Source: Schistosoma haematobium
Taxonomy: Eukaryota; Platyhelminthes; Trematoda; Strigeidida; Schistosomatidae
Direction: 5' to 3'
NCBI RefSeq assembly: GCF_000699445.3
Contig: NC_067196.1
Span: 85,302,364-85,366,363 of the forward strand
DNA: 64,000 bases
In this document: piece after piece, positions 11,401-23,218 of the stretch
Layout: every line of letters begins with the position of its first letter
Position numbering within the stretch: position 1 is the first letter of the stretch
Notes under the pieces: generated by a model
What the model saw: the letters and a program-made list of their open reading frames with translations, nothing else
Database searches by the model: none
What the model was told of the DNA's origin: nothing
Program-made: the position numbers and the translations under genes

Positions 11401-13690
11401 CCCACAACAGATCACAGTGCACATGAATGTCACGCCGACTTTTAGTTTGTATATTTCTGACAACTTCTAGAATACTGTAGTCATATTCTCAGCAGTGTTC
11501 ACATGAAACACGAACGTATAATACAATCTAACAATCGTTGAATTTCACTTCGTATGCTCTACAGTAATTGCAATTTAGACTCAAAATTCAGACGTATTAG
11601 TCTAGCAATTGATTATTTATGGGAGCAGTGACATATACTAAATATAATATTTCCTTCAAGAAACAGACAACTCATTTTTGATACTCAATATTGCAACCGA
11701 GTGTGAAGGATCACAAAGAAATGTACTCAACATAATATCGAAAATCAAGATATTTCATTCCAACTCCACTCTCAATTCCGATTATCGACAAAACATATTT
11801 TCGAATAGTTATTCCGAAACAGTCTCCCACAATGAATCTGTGAAACGTGATCATCATGACTGCTTGTGTGATACGTCGATTACCTGTTCTCTTCTAATAC
11901 TGCTGCGAAAATGTCAACACCAACGGTTCCATATCATTCCACTAATGAAGTGATAGAGATTTTGAATGTGGGAATATTATTATCGCTGAGAGTGATTATC
12001 CAACTTGTCTTCATGTTGACACTGTATGCGTTTATTTGTTCACAAACAGACATTATGATTTCGTGACACTATACATGATTAAATCCAGAACACATTGTTA
12101 TTCATTATTTGTAGATTCCATGAAACAGTTGATCAGTTTGTATAGAATTGTCTTTAGTCATGTCAGTACATGAGGAGTGTGTGAAGCAGAAGTGAGATGG
12201 GAGATTTGTCAGATTATGTTGTTGTCGTTGTTGCTTTATGTGTTTGTTTTTCCTTGTAGTTGCAGATGATTTGAAGAGCCGACTATGTGGAATAGATTTG
12301 ACCAACAATAAATCATTTATTCTTAATGATAACATCTGAATTCATTTTAGTGGAAATATATTGGTTCGTTACTGGTGCATTTTTGTTGACATCTGATATT
12401 CCATAAAGTTAATGATGTGATATTTGTCAATCTATCAGTGTAGGTGAGCCTCTTTCCACATTGCTTACTAATTATAACTCCATACGTATATGAGTATTGA
12501 CTGTTACGTTGTATACGTTGACATCGATTCTGTACATCATAATTTTCTAACTTAATTCTTTACATTTAGCTTGTATCAGCAAGTTGAAACCAAATAATCT
12601 TAGGCAAACTAAAAATTAGAATTTGAGAAAATAAGTGCCAAACATCATCTGTCCCAACCTCACGAAACATTTGAATAGGAAATGTTGGTGATATTTATAT
12701 CTTCTTCTGTTTGAACATCAACTAGTTGTCGAGCTCCATGATGTAGCTTCACTCACATCAATCCACGTGGACTATTGTGAACACATGTATAACAGGGAAA
12801 ACGTCTAAATCCTTGATAGATGTAATACCACGAACAGCAGATTATTCATAAAAGCTTATCACTTAAATCAATCAGCAATCAACAAAGACATATTGAAATC
12901 TATCCAATTTACAAACTAAAAAAAGATACCCCAACCATAAACGTGATCAAGAACCAAGTCATTACTGTGCTCTGAAATCATATGACCCCCAATTATCCAT
13001 AAAACTTGAGTCATACACTTCATATTACTGTGATCTATGTGACTATTGTTCTTCTTAAAGAAAAAAAAACAACTTAAGAATAACTCCTTCCAAATAATGT
13101 ATCTTTATATTCTTTTTCTAGTATTGACTCCAACCTTTATCAAACCAATCATGACTATACACCAGCGTATATTCTATAATTATCTCCATAATAATTATGT
13201 AATACAACTCTATGTTGAAATGCATCATTATCACTCAATATGCAAATGATCATATGACTTTTGAAAGAAGAAAAAAAGGTAACGTATAAAATAGTAGGAA
13301 TGAAAAATAAAAGAGAAAGTCATTTATCTTTCTTCCGACTATCAGATCCAAGTTCTTTGAATAAGTCGAATGCTTTATCTACAATAACTTCTATGCATTA
13401 TGACGTATATTAATTGACGTATAATTTCAATAAAATGAATAGCCATTAAATTGTAAGAGTAATAGATACAATGGTATATTATAAGTTATAAAACTATGTA
13501 GTTTTTATGAATTAAAGTATTACATAATATTGAAGAAGAAGAGGAGGACGAATAGAAAGAAGCAGAAACTAGTTTATCATTATGCATTTATGTTGATAAT
13601 TTTGATCAAATGTATAAATAATATAAGTATTCAGTATAAAATGAATTTAATGTGAGGTTTATGTGAATATTATGGTAATTATAATGGTTG
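11401..13690. other. Unassigned AT-rich stretch
   Basis: Short frames only. None has an acceptor/donor pair with compatible coding character. Confidence 0.5.
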
Positions 13691-13775
13691 GATTTATAAG
13701 TCATTTGAAGCAAGATCACTATAGAAAACCTGAATGTACGGAGATAGCCGTTTAGTCCTAGGAAACACCAATGAT
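13690..13775 (-). repeat. Hammerhead SINE (family B) minus tail, diverged
   Basis: AAGTCATTTGAAGC, GATCACTATAGAAAACCTG and GATAGCCGTTTAGTCCTA match the minus tail and part of the ribozyme region. Confidence 0.5.
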
Positions 13776-13969
13776 CCAATCCATACACATGAACAAATGT
13801 AGATGAAGAGAACTAGTGTAGCAGCAACAGCCCCTGAATCAGTAGGCCTCAATGTACGCAAAAATGAAAAAGAAAGATCCTCAAAAACAATACGGAGAAT
13901 ACCAAGTAACGTCTATGCTTAACTCCATAATTTTCCAACTTCATAATATATCGCTCAATTTCGTGGATT

Positions 13970-14220
13970 GTTTGAAGTTAGATATTAACACCGTTGGATG
14001 TCAGCACAATGGCCTCAAGTTTAAGCATTCCCTCGCGAGACTGATGTGTCCTGGGTTCGAATCTCTCTGGGGGCAGGATCGTGCATGCGTACTACTGAGG
14101 AGTACTACAATAGGACGGGACGGCTGTCCAGTCCTTACAGGTTTTCCATGGTGTTCTAGATGCAACTGACTCATGATCTCAACCACTGAAATTACTATAA
14201 TATCCCTGATACCCCTTCTG
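13970..14220 (+). repeat. Hammerhead SINE (family B), plus copy
   Basis: 5' body AAGTTAGATATTAACACCG, tRNA-like B box TGGGTTCGAATCTC (14051-14064), ribozyme region, tail CAGGTTTTCCATGG to the CCCTTCTGATAATA end. In the ribozyme CTGAGGA is kept but GAAA is GGGA, so it should be inactive. The 105- and 61-codon frames here are shadows. Confidence 0.8.
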
Positions 14221-14779
14221 ATAATAATTTACATTGATCATGTATCATATACTTTTCATAATCAAAATCTTTGTGTCAATTATACTGTTTCAACAATTTA
14301 TCAACCGTTTCTTTCCAAATAATTTATCCTCATGGCTTTTTTTTCTAATATACATATTAAATTACTCATTATACCCAAATAATCAAGCTTGTAGATTGAT
14401 GTATGTTCTGTGATTATTTTCAATATATAATTGCAACTACTGATATTGTCAAACGTTTGATTGTATGATGCTTGAATAAAGCAACTAAAAAGCTATTGAA
14501 TTCAATGAAGAAAATCAATTTAGCGATAAACCGAATTATGATTATACTGAATTTATACAAATCGGCATAAACATAATTCAGTGATGTAGAACAAAGTTGT
14601 ATAATGTGAATTTTGTTCTCATGGTAACCTTGTCATATATATCAACAGAATGTCTTTTTTATAACTAAACAGTTTGCATGTTGTCGAAAAAAAGTTGTAT
14701 AAAATGTAGTATTATTTTGAACTTGTTATATTATATACAATAAATTTATTTTCCTATAATCATATATTAGTATTTATGA

Positions 14780-14920
14780 CTGTGGAAGAACTCTGCCTAG
14801 AGCCACCACCCCCACTGGAGCTACTACCGGTTCCAAACCCAGATAAAGGAGGAGGGTTGGGCATGAAGTTAGTAACCTCATCATGTAGAAAAATAACTCG
14901 TTCAAAAAAACGCTAACTAG
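14780..14920 (+). repeat. Dispersed repeat Z (retroelement 5' part?), copy 1
   Basis: Shares GAGCTACTACC...CCAAACCCAGATAAAGGAG and GGGTTGGGCATG with 25985-26125 (plus) and, inverted, 19230-19350 and 61850-61965. In the 26-kb copy a frame reads GLRLRLLPVPRPDKEE. Probably a retroelement piece. Confidence 0.5.
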
Positions 14921-15129
14921 AAAATAATGACTATTGAAGGCTCTCATACTAAGACAAAATTGTCATTCAATGTTTATATAAGGTTTTCAATGTTTGATCT
15001 AACTTTGATCAATTCATGATCTCAATTTATAATTCTGCTTATTTGTAAAATAATAATTGAAAAGAAAAGAAAAGGAAAGGTTATTGATCAGAGGAAGAAA
15101 AAGAAATTCATTATTATAATCAATATTCA

Positions 15130-15495
15130 ATAAAAGTTATTCTAATGGTTAAGATCATGAGTCACTTGAAGCTAAACCATCATGGAAAACCTGTAAGAAC
15201 TGCACGACCGCTTCGTCCTATTGCGGGACTCCTCAGCGGTGAGCATCCATGACCTCTCCCTTTGAGAGATTCGAACCCAGGACCTACTGGGTACGCGCGC
15301 AAGCACTTAACCGCTAGACCACTGGGCCGCATCTAACGGTGTTAATGTCTAACTTCAACGAATCTACGAAATTGAGCCACCGTCCACTATTATCTTCATT
15401 GAGTCGCTATCTCACAACAGACCTGATTGAACTCCACTGGTCACTGCTTTTCACTAGAACTCCAGGAAATGCCTCTTGAAATCAGTCATTATTTT
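15130..15495 (-). repeat. Hammerhead SINE (family B), near full-length minus copy
   Basis: Reading minus: 5' body with TCAGTCAATC-type start and CCAGTGGAGTTC, then AAGTTAGACATTAACACCG, A-box region CTAGCGGTTAAG, B box TGGGTTCGAATCTC, ribozyme, tail to AGATTAACC. The ribozyme has CTGAGGA but GAAG for GAAA and GTG for GTC, so it should be dead. One of the most complete single copies. Confidence 0.8.
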
Positions 15496-15944
15496 ATTTT
15501 AATAATACATGAATTCAGTAGCCAATGGTATATGTATTAGGTTAATTATCCTTATGTAAATGAAATAACAGCAAAAATAGAATATTTATTAAATTATTAA
15601 TTGAGACAATTATTTATTCATGAGAAGATATGAATTAAGTTAAATGATAGAAAAAGGAGTACAGATTTGCCGCTTTAATACGGATGATAGTTAAAACTGG
15701 TTATTTTTGTTTTGTTTTGTTATTTAGAGGATTCTAATCTTGAATGAATTACATATTATTCTTAAACACAAGAATCATTCCATTAAAACATGGAGCAGTT
15801 TTTCTTTCGATCTTTTACTTTCTTCAGTACATATTCTTATCGAATATTTATTGGGATTATTAATTTTGTTATGAGTATTATTATTATTTTATCATTTTAT
15901 GATGTCTATCATCAAGAAGGTTTAAGTATTTATAGATGTTTTAT

Positions 15945-16228
15945 TTGTTGAATTCATGAGTCATTTGTAGATAGATCACCGTGGAAAACTTGGAAACACT
16001 GGACTCAGTAGTCTAGTGGTTATGCACTCGCGCACGAGAACAATGGGTCCTCGGTTTGAATCACGCGAGGTGGGATTGTGAATGCGCACTTCTGAGGAGT
16101 CCAATAATAGGATGAAACGGCTGTCCAGTGCTTATAAGTTTCCCATAGTGGTCTAACTTCAATTGACTCATGAATTTAACAATTAAATTACTATAATATC
16201 CACAAAACCCCTCTCTGATTATATTTAT
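15945..16228. repeat. Fold-back hammerhead SINE (family B)
   Basis: Minus tail 15950-16003 (TTCATGAGTCATTTG to TGGAAACACTGGA) joined directly to a plus copy from the tRNA-like A box (CTCAGTAGTCTAGTGG) through B-box region GGTTTGAATC, ribozyme and tail ending CCCCTCTCTGATTA. The left junction lies at the base pair matching the ribozyme cleavage site. Confidence 0.8.
16086..16131 (+). ncRNA. Hammerhead ribozyme motif, intact core
   Basis: Stem I GCACTT, core CTGAGGA (16092-16098), stem II GTCC/GGAT, GAAA (16114-16117), stem III ACGGCTGT, GTC at 16123-16125, return strand CAGTGC. Only the closing stem I pair (T-C) is mismatched. Cleavage predicted between 16125 and 16126. Confidence 0.65.
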
Positions 16229-16595
16229 GAATAGTTGTCTACGCATGATACTCAACATCCATTGGCCGGATATCATCAACAACAACCTTCTATGGGAGAG
16301 AAACAATCAGCTTCCAGATAAAGAGGAAACTAGGAAAAGACGTTGGAAGTGGATAGGATATACATTGAGGAAATCACCAAACTAGATTACGAAGCAAGCC
16401 TTAACTTGGAATCCTGAAGGGAAACAGAAAAGAGGAAGACCGAAGAACACACTGAGTCGGGAATTGGAAGTGGACATGAAAAGGATGAATAACAAGTGGA
16501 AAGAACTTGAAAGGATTTCCTAGGACAGGGTTGGATGGAGAATCCTGGTGGGCGGCCTATGCTCATCTGTGAGAGATAACAGGTGTAAATATGTA
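16215..16595 (+). pseudogene. RTE-like family 1, 3' fragment
   Basis: Nucleotide words match the family end (GGGAGAGAAACAATCAG, GATTACGAAGCAAGCC, CAGGACAGGGTTGGATGG, GGCGGCCTATGCTC). Frame broken. It follows directly on a fold-back SINE. Confidence 0.6.
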
Positions 16596-16736
16596 ATAAT
16601 GTCTGTAATTATTTCGAATTCGCTTTTATATGAAATACAACCTAATTTATATGATTATCATCCAGTTATTCCAACAAATTAGTTGTTTGTAATATTACAT
16701 ATGCTGTGATCTCATATCTACCTATATTTCTGACCA

Positions 16737-17001
16737 TTAATCGGAGCTGTGATTTGTAATATCAGATGGCAGTATGATATGTGCTACTGATTTGAGGCAG
16801 AAATTTGAGAAAATTGAAGAGAAAAGACTAACAACAGAGAGCGATTGGTATGGAAACGAAGGAACAATAAAGTCTGATACAATTGACGGAGATTTTACGA
16901 ATTAAGTGTTTACTTCATGGTTCACAGAGTTTATCAAGATATTCTGTAATGTTGTATTAAAATACGTTTGATTGTCTCCAGTTGTGTTCTCGTTCACTAC
17001 A
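16737..17001 (-). repeat. MITE-like repeat, copy 5
   Basis: Minus strand starts TGTAGTGAACGAGAACACAA and contains CATACCAATCGCTCTCTG; ends around the diverged GTAGTGC-like region near 16740. Confidence 0.6.
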
Positions 17002-17032
17002 GAAGTACACTGAGGGAATTATTTTTCATTTT

Positions 17033-17034
<2 letters not shown>

Positions 17035-17076
<42 letters not shown>
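17035..17076 (+). repeat. (TA)n microsatellite
   Basis: About 20 TA units. Confidence 0.9.
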
Positions 17077-17078
<2 letters not shown>

Positions 17079-17309
17079 GTTGACGTATAATTGTTCCAAA
17101 TCATAACAACACTGTCCTATACTGAAAACATTGAATCAAATCAAAACAATCAAAACATTAGTTATAACAATGAAGTTAAGTGAAAGGTATGTTTTGATAA
17201 ATATGATACATTATTTTGCAGTTTAAATAGTTAATTGTTTTGTTCTGTGCCCTGGTAATCATAATACGTGATTAATTCTATGAATTAAAATACCATCTTA
17301 TGTGAAAAG

Positions 17310-17520
17310 ACCAATGACACATAAACCAGCATGAGCAGCCTAGTTTCAATCTCTGAGCCCTGATTAGTCCTTCCGTCTAGCCTTTCCTGTTTGAGTCTAG
17401 AACACAGCTTCTACTGTATGAATCATGCATTTCAGATATAATTAGTTTATATACAAGCAAACCAGACCTCAACACACCATAAAATAGATGACACTTATAC
17501 AAGATCAAGCCGAAAGTAGT
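17310..17520 (+). repeat. LTR-like dispersed repeat L1, copy 1 (partial)
   Basis: Shares GAGTCTAGAACACAG, ATGAATCATGCATTTCAGA, TTTATATAC and ACACACCATAAAATAGA with 18230-18590 and 30225-30565 in the same order. Confidence 0.5.
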
Positions 17521-18224
17521 TGTGAGTGTGAGATGCTGTAACGAATAAATTAGGAATAACTTAAGAAGAGTAAATCGTATAATAATCGCCAGTAAGCCAA
17601 ATAGAAACTTATAATAAGGGGAATATGAAATACATATATAATCTAGTTACTTAACAGCTATACAATAAGTATATTTATTAACAATCCATAAAACAGTTCC
17701 CAGAAGTTACCTATAATTTAATTATCGCTAAGATATAACAATAATATCTACAAGACTAGGAAACTGTTTTCACTTTGGATATTTCTGTTTTATTGATGTA
17801 TATAAACAGAACAGGGACTAAAAGCAATTTATCTAATTGTTCCAGTAAGCATCCATTATTCTTTATCATTGATCTTTAGATAAAACAATGCATAGTACTA
17901 GATGATCCTATTACTCAGTCTAACTTTACTTCAATAAAAAGAAATGGCTTCATATTTTTTCAAGGATATTTTGATATTGAGGATCGAAACTCGAAAAATT
18001 ACTATTTCAATAGTTAGAATATTACTGAATGTATCTTCCTGATAGTAAATGTTGTGACAAGCGGTGTCCGAATTCTGATAATGACACACAGTGTGCTACA
18101 CTCTAACTCGCCCCCCAAAAAAATTCTGACTACTTGAGCAAGAACACAAGAGTGAGCCAGAAACTGTATTGGGTAACTGTTATAACGAGAAAAATAAATG
18201 CTCCTGATTAAGGGATAGCAAATT

Positions 18225-18592
18225 ATTGATCGGACCAAAGACGTACAAACACGTAGAACGACCTAGGGTTCTGATTGGTCCTGCTCCCCTGTATAGCCCA
18301 GTCAGTTGAGTCCAGAACACAAGTCTCAGCCTCGGATTTATGAATCCTTATATTTCAAACATACTTTGTTTATATACCATTCAAGCAGTCCACAACGTAC
18401 CATAAAATAGAAGATAACATTGTACAATAATGGCCAACAGGAAAATAACACGTTAAATAAATATGGACCAATAAGATGATACCATTCCATGTCCAAGGAT
18501 AGCATTAGGCTTAACAGGATAATTTTTGGGATATTTTCCTGAATATCCCAACAGTAACTGAATAAAATGTACAGATACTCATTCATATATGT
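18225..18592 (+). repeat. LTR-like dispersed repeat L1, copy 2
   Basis: Colinear with the 30.2-kb copy: GACCTAGGGTTCTGATTGGTCC, CCAGTCAGTTGAGTCCAGAAC, TTTATATACCA (TATA-like), CGTACCATAAAATAGAA, GTCCAAGGATAGCATT. The 18014-18225 stretch may be more of the same element. Confidence 0.5.
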
Positions 18593-19229
18593 ATCACTCT
18601 AATACTTGGGAAATTGACCTATATCTTAATCAATGAAACACACTTGTGTTTTAGGTCATTTCTTATTGCCATCGATTGACCTTCTTGCCAAGCTACCTCT
18701 GATTGGCTCTCCATATCAATAAATGCTAGAAATCATAATGTAAATCGAAAATAGATTTCATACGTGAGTGACATACGTCCCATTGAACTATTGGTAGATA
18801 TCCGGCGGCACCAGCTAATCAGTGAATATAGTCAAATGCTACTTTGGGAAAATGCAACTGCAAAAGACACTTCAATTTAATTAAAATTACATTGTAAAAG
18901 TTATCGAACTATTTACGATCATTTTTTTCATCAACAAAACAGAATATTCAATTATGTATAAGATGCAACAGAATGAGTCAAAATTTGATGTATAGAAATA
19001 TCTAACACTTCAGGGAACACAATTCAATGTCACTTCCTCTTAAAATATGGTTTACAAGCAAAATATTTACATTGGAAATTCTTGCGTTCATAAAGATTCT
19101 TAATGATGAAATAACATGGAAAAAGTGTATAGTATTTGTCTGTTATTTACTTAAAATTATAGAGTTGGACATCAGCCATGTATTTTTACGGTTACCTTGT
19201 TCACCTGAATTAGTTTTCTTCTGGTTAAC
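18593..19229. other. Unassigned AT-rich stretch
   Basis: No exon or repeat recognised. Confidence 0.5.
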
Positions 19230-19350
19230 GTTTTTTAGCGAGTTAGTTTTCTACGGGATGGAGTCGCTAACCCCATGCTCAATCGTCCTCCTTTATCCGG
19301 GTTTGGAGCCGACAGTAGCCCAAAGGGAGCCCCAGACTGAGTCCACCTAG
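19230..19350 (-). repeat. Dispersed repeat Z, copy 2
   Basis: TTAGCGAGTTAGTTTTCTACGG and CCTTTATCCGGGTTTGGAG match the complement of copy 1 and the 61.9-kb copy. Confidence 0.6.
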
Positions 19351-19881
19351 ATATCTTTTACAAAAAAATATGCGTATCATAAAATAAGAAAGTAGACTAT
19401 TTTCTATTCATCGTGTTTACTTATTAGAACTTAAGATTTCTAAGTTAGCATCATAGATGAAATTCATAGTTTTCACTTAATTGGAAACAGTTATTAGGAA
19501 GATATAGACAAATATTTCGCATTCATTGTTTCACCTTTATTGTTTCTGGAAAACACAGTATCATCAGTAATAAGAAAACATCACTAGGTTTCTTGGCCAA
19601 TATTTTGACTATCAAGCAATTTTAAAGTTTTCAATAGAAATAAACTTAGATATTCAATAGGGCAATAGATACTACAAGATTATGAATACATTGAAGTGAT
19701 GAATTATAATGAGAACAACATATTAGTATAATGCTACAATATGATATTTCGCTAATCATTGAAAATCAAATACCATGCTATACAACGACGAGTTACGTAT
19801 TGTAATGAGTGTTTATTAACATCTAACAGTCTTAATTCAATAAAATACATTTATCAGTATGGGGTTGTGGAGATTATTAAG

Positions 19882-20007
19882 TTTTGGTTGAGATCATGAA
19901 TCAATTGATGTTAGACCACCGTTGGAAACCTGGAAGCACTGGACGGCCAGTGCTTCCAGGTTTCCAACGGTGGTCTAACATCAATTGATTCATGATCTCA
20001 ACCAAAA
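19882..20007. repeat. Perfect palindrome: 61-bp arms, 4-nt loop, made of hammerhead SINE tails
   Basis: Arms 19882-19942 and 19947-20007 are exact reverse complements as checked base by base; loop ACGG at 19943-19946. Each arm is the family B tail (from CCAGTGCTTCCAGG to CATGATCTCAACCAAAA). No tRNA-like body is present. The left flank GGGGTTGTGGAGATTATTAAG continues the minus tail, so only the right side lacks its outer end. Confidence 0.95.
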
Positions 20008-20009
20008 TA

Positions 20010-21004
20010 CATTTAACTTAACGGAGATAAATAACTCTTAATTTATAATGAGTTATACATTTTTAAAGAAATTCAACCAATTTATAGAAAGCTGAAGTAA
20101 ATATACATTAAACTGAACAGATCATAATTTAGTTATGAAGCCTATTCAATGCCTTAATCGCAGAAACGTAAATAACTTTTGAAATAGATTATCGATTCTG
20201 AAAGATTAGCATTTAATGTTGTGAGACGAAATTGTTTTATCCATAGAAACGTCTTTAAATATTTAATCTTTCAGAATAGGCAACTTGATCAGCATAAACA
20301 ATAGATGCTGATATCAAGGTATATTCTGTAATATTTACACTTGTAGGCCCAATGAAATGTCACTGAGCCCTAACCAAATTATCCGACAGTTGGGTCGCTG
20401 AATATTGAAAAGATCGTCGATCCATTTCAAAGTCAAGGATAACCAACACGCATCAGCTGATCATATGCCATGAACTGGTACATGCGGTGGTGGTCTCACT
20501 ATCTTCTCTGAACTCATTCTTACTAATATATTTTCGTAATAACGTCCTTTGTGTTTAACCGTTTTTCAATTTGACGAAGGGGTAATCCACTTTAGGTGCT
20601 GATTGCATGGTGTGATTTCAACGTCAGCTCTTCGTCACATCATGTCCGTCCAACTCAAGTAGTCCCCCAATCATTCGACATAGATCATCAATGTTGATGG
20701 TTTACACACTGAAAAAGTCATCACTGATTACAGAAACATTTTAAAATGACCTCAAGGTTCAATTAACTCATTTAATTCACATAGCATTTACTCTACGATG
20801 ATTTCATAAAATTATGCGCTTCAAAAAAGAGAATTGTATGGCAATACAAAACGAGAAGAGATCTATCTGTTTAAATTAATACTTCTAACGATATTCTTAT
20901 CATTTACAATTTTGTTATTGTATATATATATTTAAAAGTGAGGTTTAGTTATAAAAATAATTTGAAACTAAAAATTGGAAAATGAACATTATCAGTAGTA
21001 ACAT
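20010..21004. other. Unassigned stretch
   Basis: 20330-20710 is less AT-rich (CACTGAGCCCTAACC, ATGCGGTGGTGGTC) and may be an old retroelement; no frame or family found. Confidence 0.4.
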
Positions 21005-21570
21005 TATTTATTTATTTTATTTATTTGAACACATAAATATTGGTACAAGGAGGCACCAAATACATATGCGCCACACAGGTAACTTGATTTGTATGTGGGT
21101 TGTGATACTGGCTGGGTGCCTAAACCAAAGAAGATGGTTTTCTTAGAGGGTCACACCCAGAGCCTTCAACTTAAACGTCTGATCCACAATGCAGTGGAGC
21201 ATTTTAAGGAGATGCAGTCCCATGGTAGCCGGTGACCAACAATTGATTCATACACCATTTGTTTCCTCTGGATGCTGGAGCACATGTGCACCATTGCTTT
21301 GGGATAAAGGTTTTCCAACTCCCGTAGCTGAACTCTCCGGGTTCATCAATCCGGTTAGAGTACCGGACATTCACTTTCCGTCCTCTCAATTTCGTTAACA
21401 ACACCACCCTCGTGAGAAGGCAGTCAGTAGGACTTCCCTGGTAGTGGCTGTATATGCGTGGCAATGTGAGAGCATTTTGAGAGGGAGAGCTGACTCTTCC
21501 TACCCTCAGCTGTACCAGGGCATTTGGGGGCAGAACATAATTTACAAAATGAAAATTACTCATGTTTAAT
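21005..21570 (-). pseudogene. Unidentified retroelement 3' fragment
   Basis: A 119-codon minus frame (21563-21204) covers a GC-richer block that ends, reading minus, in an AATAAATAAATAA-type tail at 21005-21040, as for non-LTR retrotransposon 3' ends. The protein (…LPPNALVQLRVGRVSSP…) has no motif that I can place. It could be a CR1- or RTE-type 3' untranslated region rather than coding. Confidence 0.4.
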
Positions 21571-22940
21571 GAATTAAAGTAGATTTTTTTGAAACATTTT
21601 TAGCTATAAATATTAGCATAATTATTTCATGGAACATCTTGAACAAACTACATTTTCACACAAATAATGAATTTGTTTCATCGTAAATTTCATTCTTTAT
21701 AATGAGAATGCAGAAATAGTTAATCTTTAGTCAAGTTTCCTTTAGTATCATTTCAATAGAATGTAACAAATGCTTATTCATTGTTCATGAATGAATCTAT
21801 AGAATAAATGTAGAATAGTGAAAAGAATAATAGAACAGCTTCATAAAGAAATCTCGTATATATATCCGTTAGAGTTGAATTAGATTATAGTGAAGATGAA
21901 TAATGTATACCTATAATTTTCCGATTTACCAAAGAGAAGTGTTAGAGATACTTATAATTTGGGTGATATTAAATTATGTGATTTGGATGCATTTACTGTG
22001 AAACTTCCAGTGCCAATCTGAACAATACCATTAGTAATTATATCATAATAAATATCCGGTATCCTAACATATCTGAAAAACAATTGATATTACTTATGTA
22101 TAAGGAGTTTGTGATGTTTGTAAAATTTTCACAATTATAAATCATCAAGTGATTATGACTATACTATCGATGAAAACCTGGGAGCATTGTGGAACTTCTA
22201 CAATCTCTACAAATCTCCAATACTATTAATAATCTTGTTAGCTAGATGTACTTGCCTTCCAGAGTTGATATTTACCACGGAATTTGATCGTAGTATCGTT
22301 CATTTCAAATGTCCAGTATATTATTAGTCAAATACTTCTTTAAGATAGTTCCTAATTTTCTTAGAAATCAGTAGGTAAGTAGGTTATTCCTATAGGTTTT
22401 ATACTTGTTACCATTCATCAGTGAAGCTTGGTAGTACATTTTCAAAAACTTATTTGTGTTATACTATACTGAAGAACCAACCAGATTTAAGATAGCATCT
22501 ATTGAATCCTCGCTCAAAATTCAAACCGAAATGATATATAAAGAGTAAGAAAAAATTTGTCTAGATCAATCTCTCAAGATACTAAAAGTTTAGGAATATA
22601 TCTATTCCGAAATGATAAAATTAGTGTAACATTGTATTTAAGCTAAATTATGAGAAACATCTGCTCCCAATACAGTTGGAGTTTTAAGTGCTAATTAATA
22701 TTTAAGGTCACCTGATATAATTCAAAGCCTAAGGTCTAGTTTCAAATCAGTGTTCATCAAATGCTAACAAGTATTCTGGTTATCTGGAACTATAATAATC
22801 ACTTATTAACCTTCTTTATTGATTAGTTCAATTTTCATGAGTTATAATACTCTTTTTTAGATGAAAATAATTCACAATATATCGGTTTCATATTCATTTA
22901 TTACGTATTTTATCAAGCTTCACATGTTTACTAAAATGTA
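21571..22940. other. Unassigned AT-rich stretch
   Basis: A weak fold-back tail remnant (ATGAAAACCTGGGAGCATTG) near 22168; otherwise nothing recognised. Confidence 0.45.
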
Positions 22941-22944
22941 TTAC

Positions 22945-23218
22945 ACTGGTTGAAATCACAAGTCAATTGAAGCTAGACTACCATGGAAAACCTGGAAGCC
23001 CTGGACAGCCATTTCGTCCCAGTATGGGACTCTTCAGCAGTGCGAGACTGATACGTCATGGGTTCGAATCTCGCGGGAGCGGGGACGTGGGTGCGCACTG
23101 CTGAGGACGAAACGGCCGTCCAGTGCTTCCAGGTTTTCCATAGTGGTCTAGCTTCAATTGACTCATGATTTCAACCAGTGAAATTTCTAAAGATCTCCAC
23201 AAAACCTATTCTGATAAA
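22945..23218. repeat. Fold-back hammerhead SINE (family B) with two ribozyme motifs
   Basis: Minus tail plus minus ribozyme (22950-23043), then a partial plus tRNA-like body (GGGTTCGAATCTCGCGGG, 23060-23077), a plus ribozyme missing stem II (23098-23130) and a plus tail to 23218. The CR1-like element begins immediately after. Confidence 0.85.
22998..23043 (-). ncRNA. Hammerhead ribozyme motif, intact core
   Basis: Reading minus: GCACTG, CTGAAGA (23037-23031), GTCC/GGAC stem II, GAAA (23015-23012), ATGGCTGT stem III, GTC, return strand CAGGGC with one stem I mismatch. Conserved core complete. Confidence 0.6.

Noticed and set aside
16990..17080. Possible CRISPR-like or other regular array
   Set aside because: Simple (TA)n sequence; no spaced direct repeats anywhere in the window, and the organism is eukaryotic.
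21189..21398. 69-codon plus frame
   Set aside because: Overlaps the longer minus frame of the retroelement 3' fragment, whose poly(A)-like tail sets the minus orientation.
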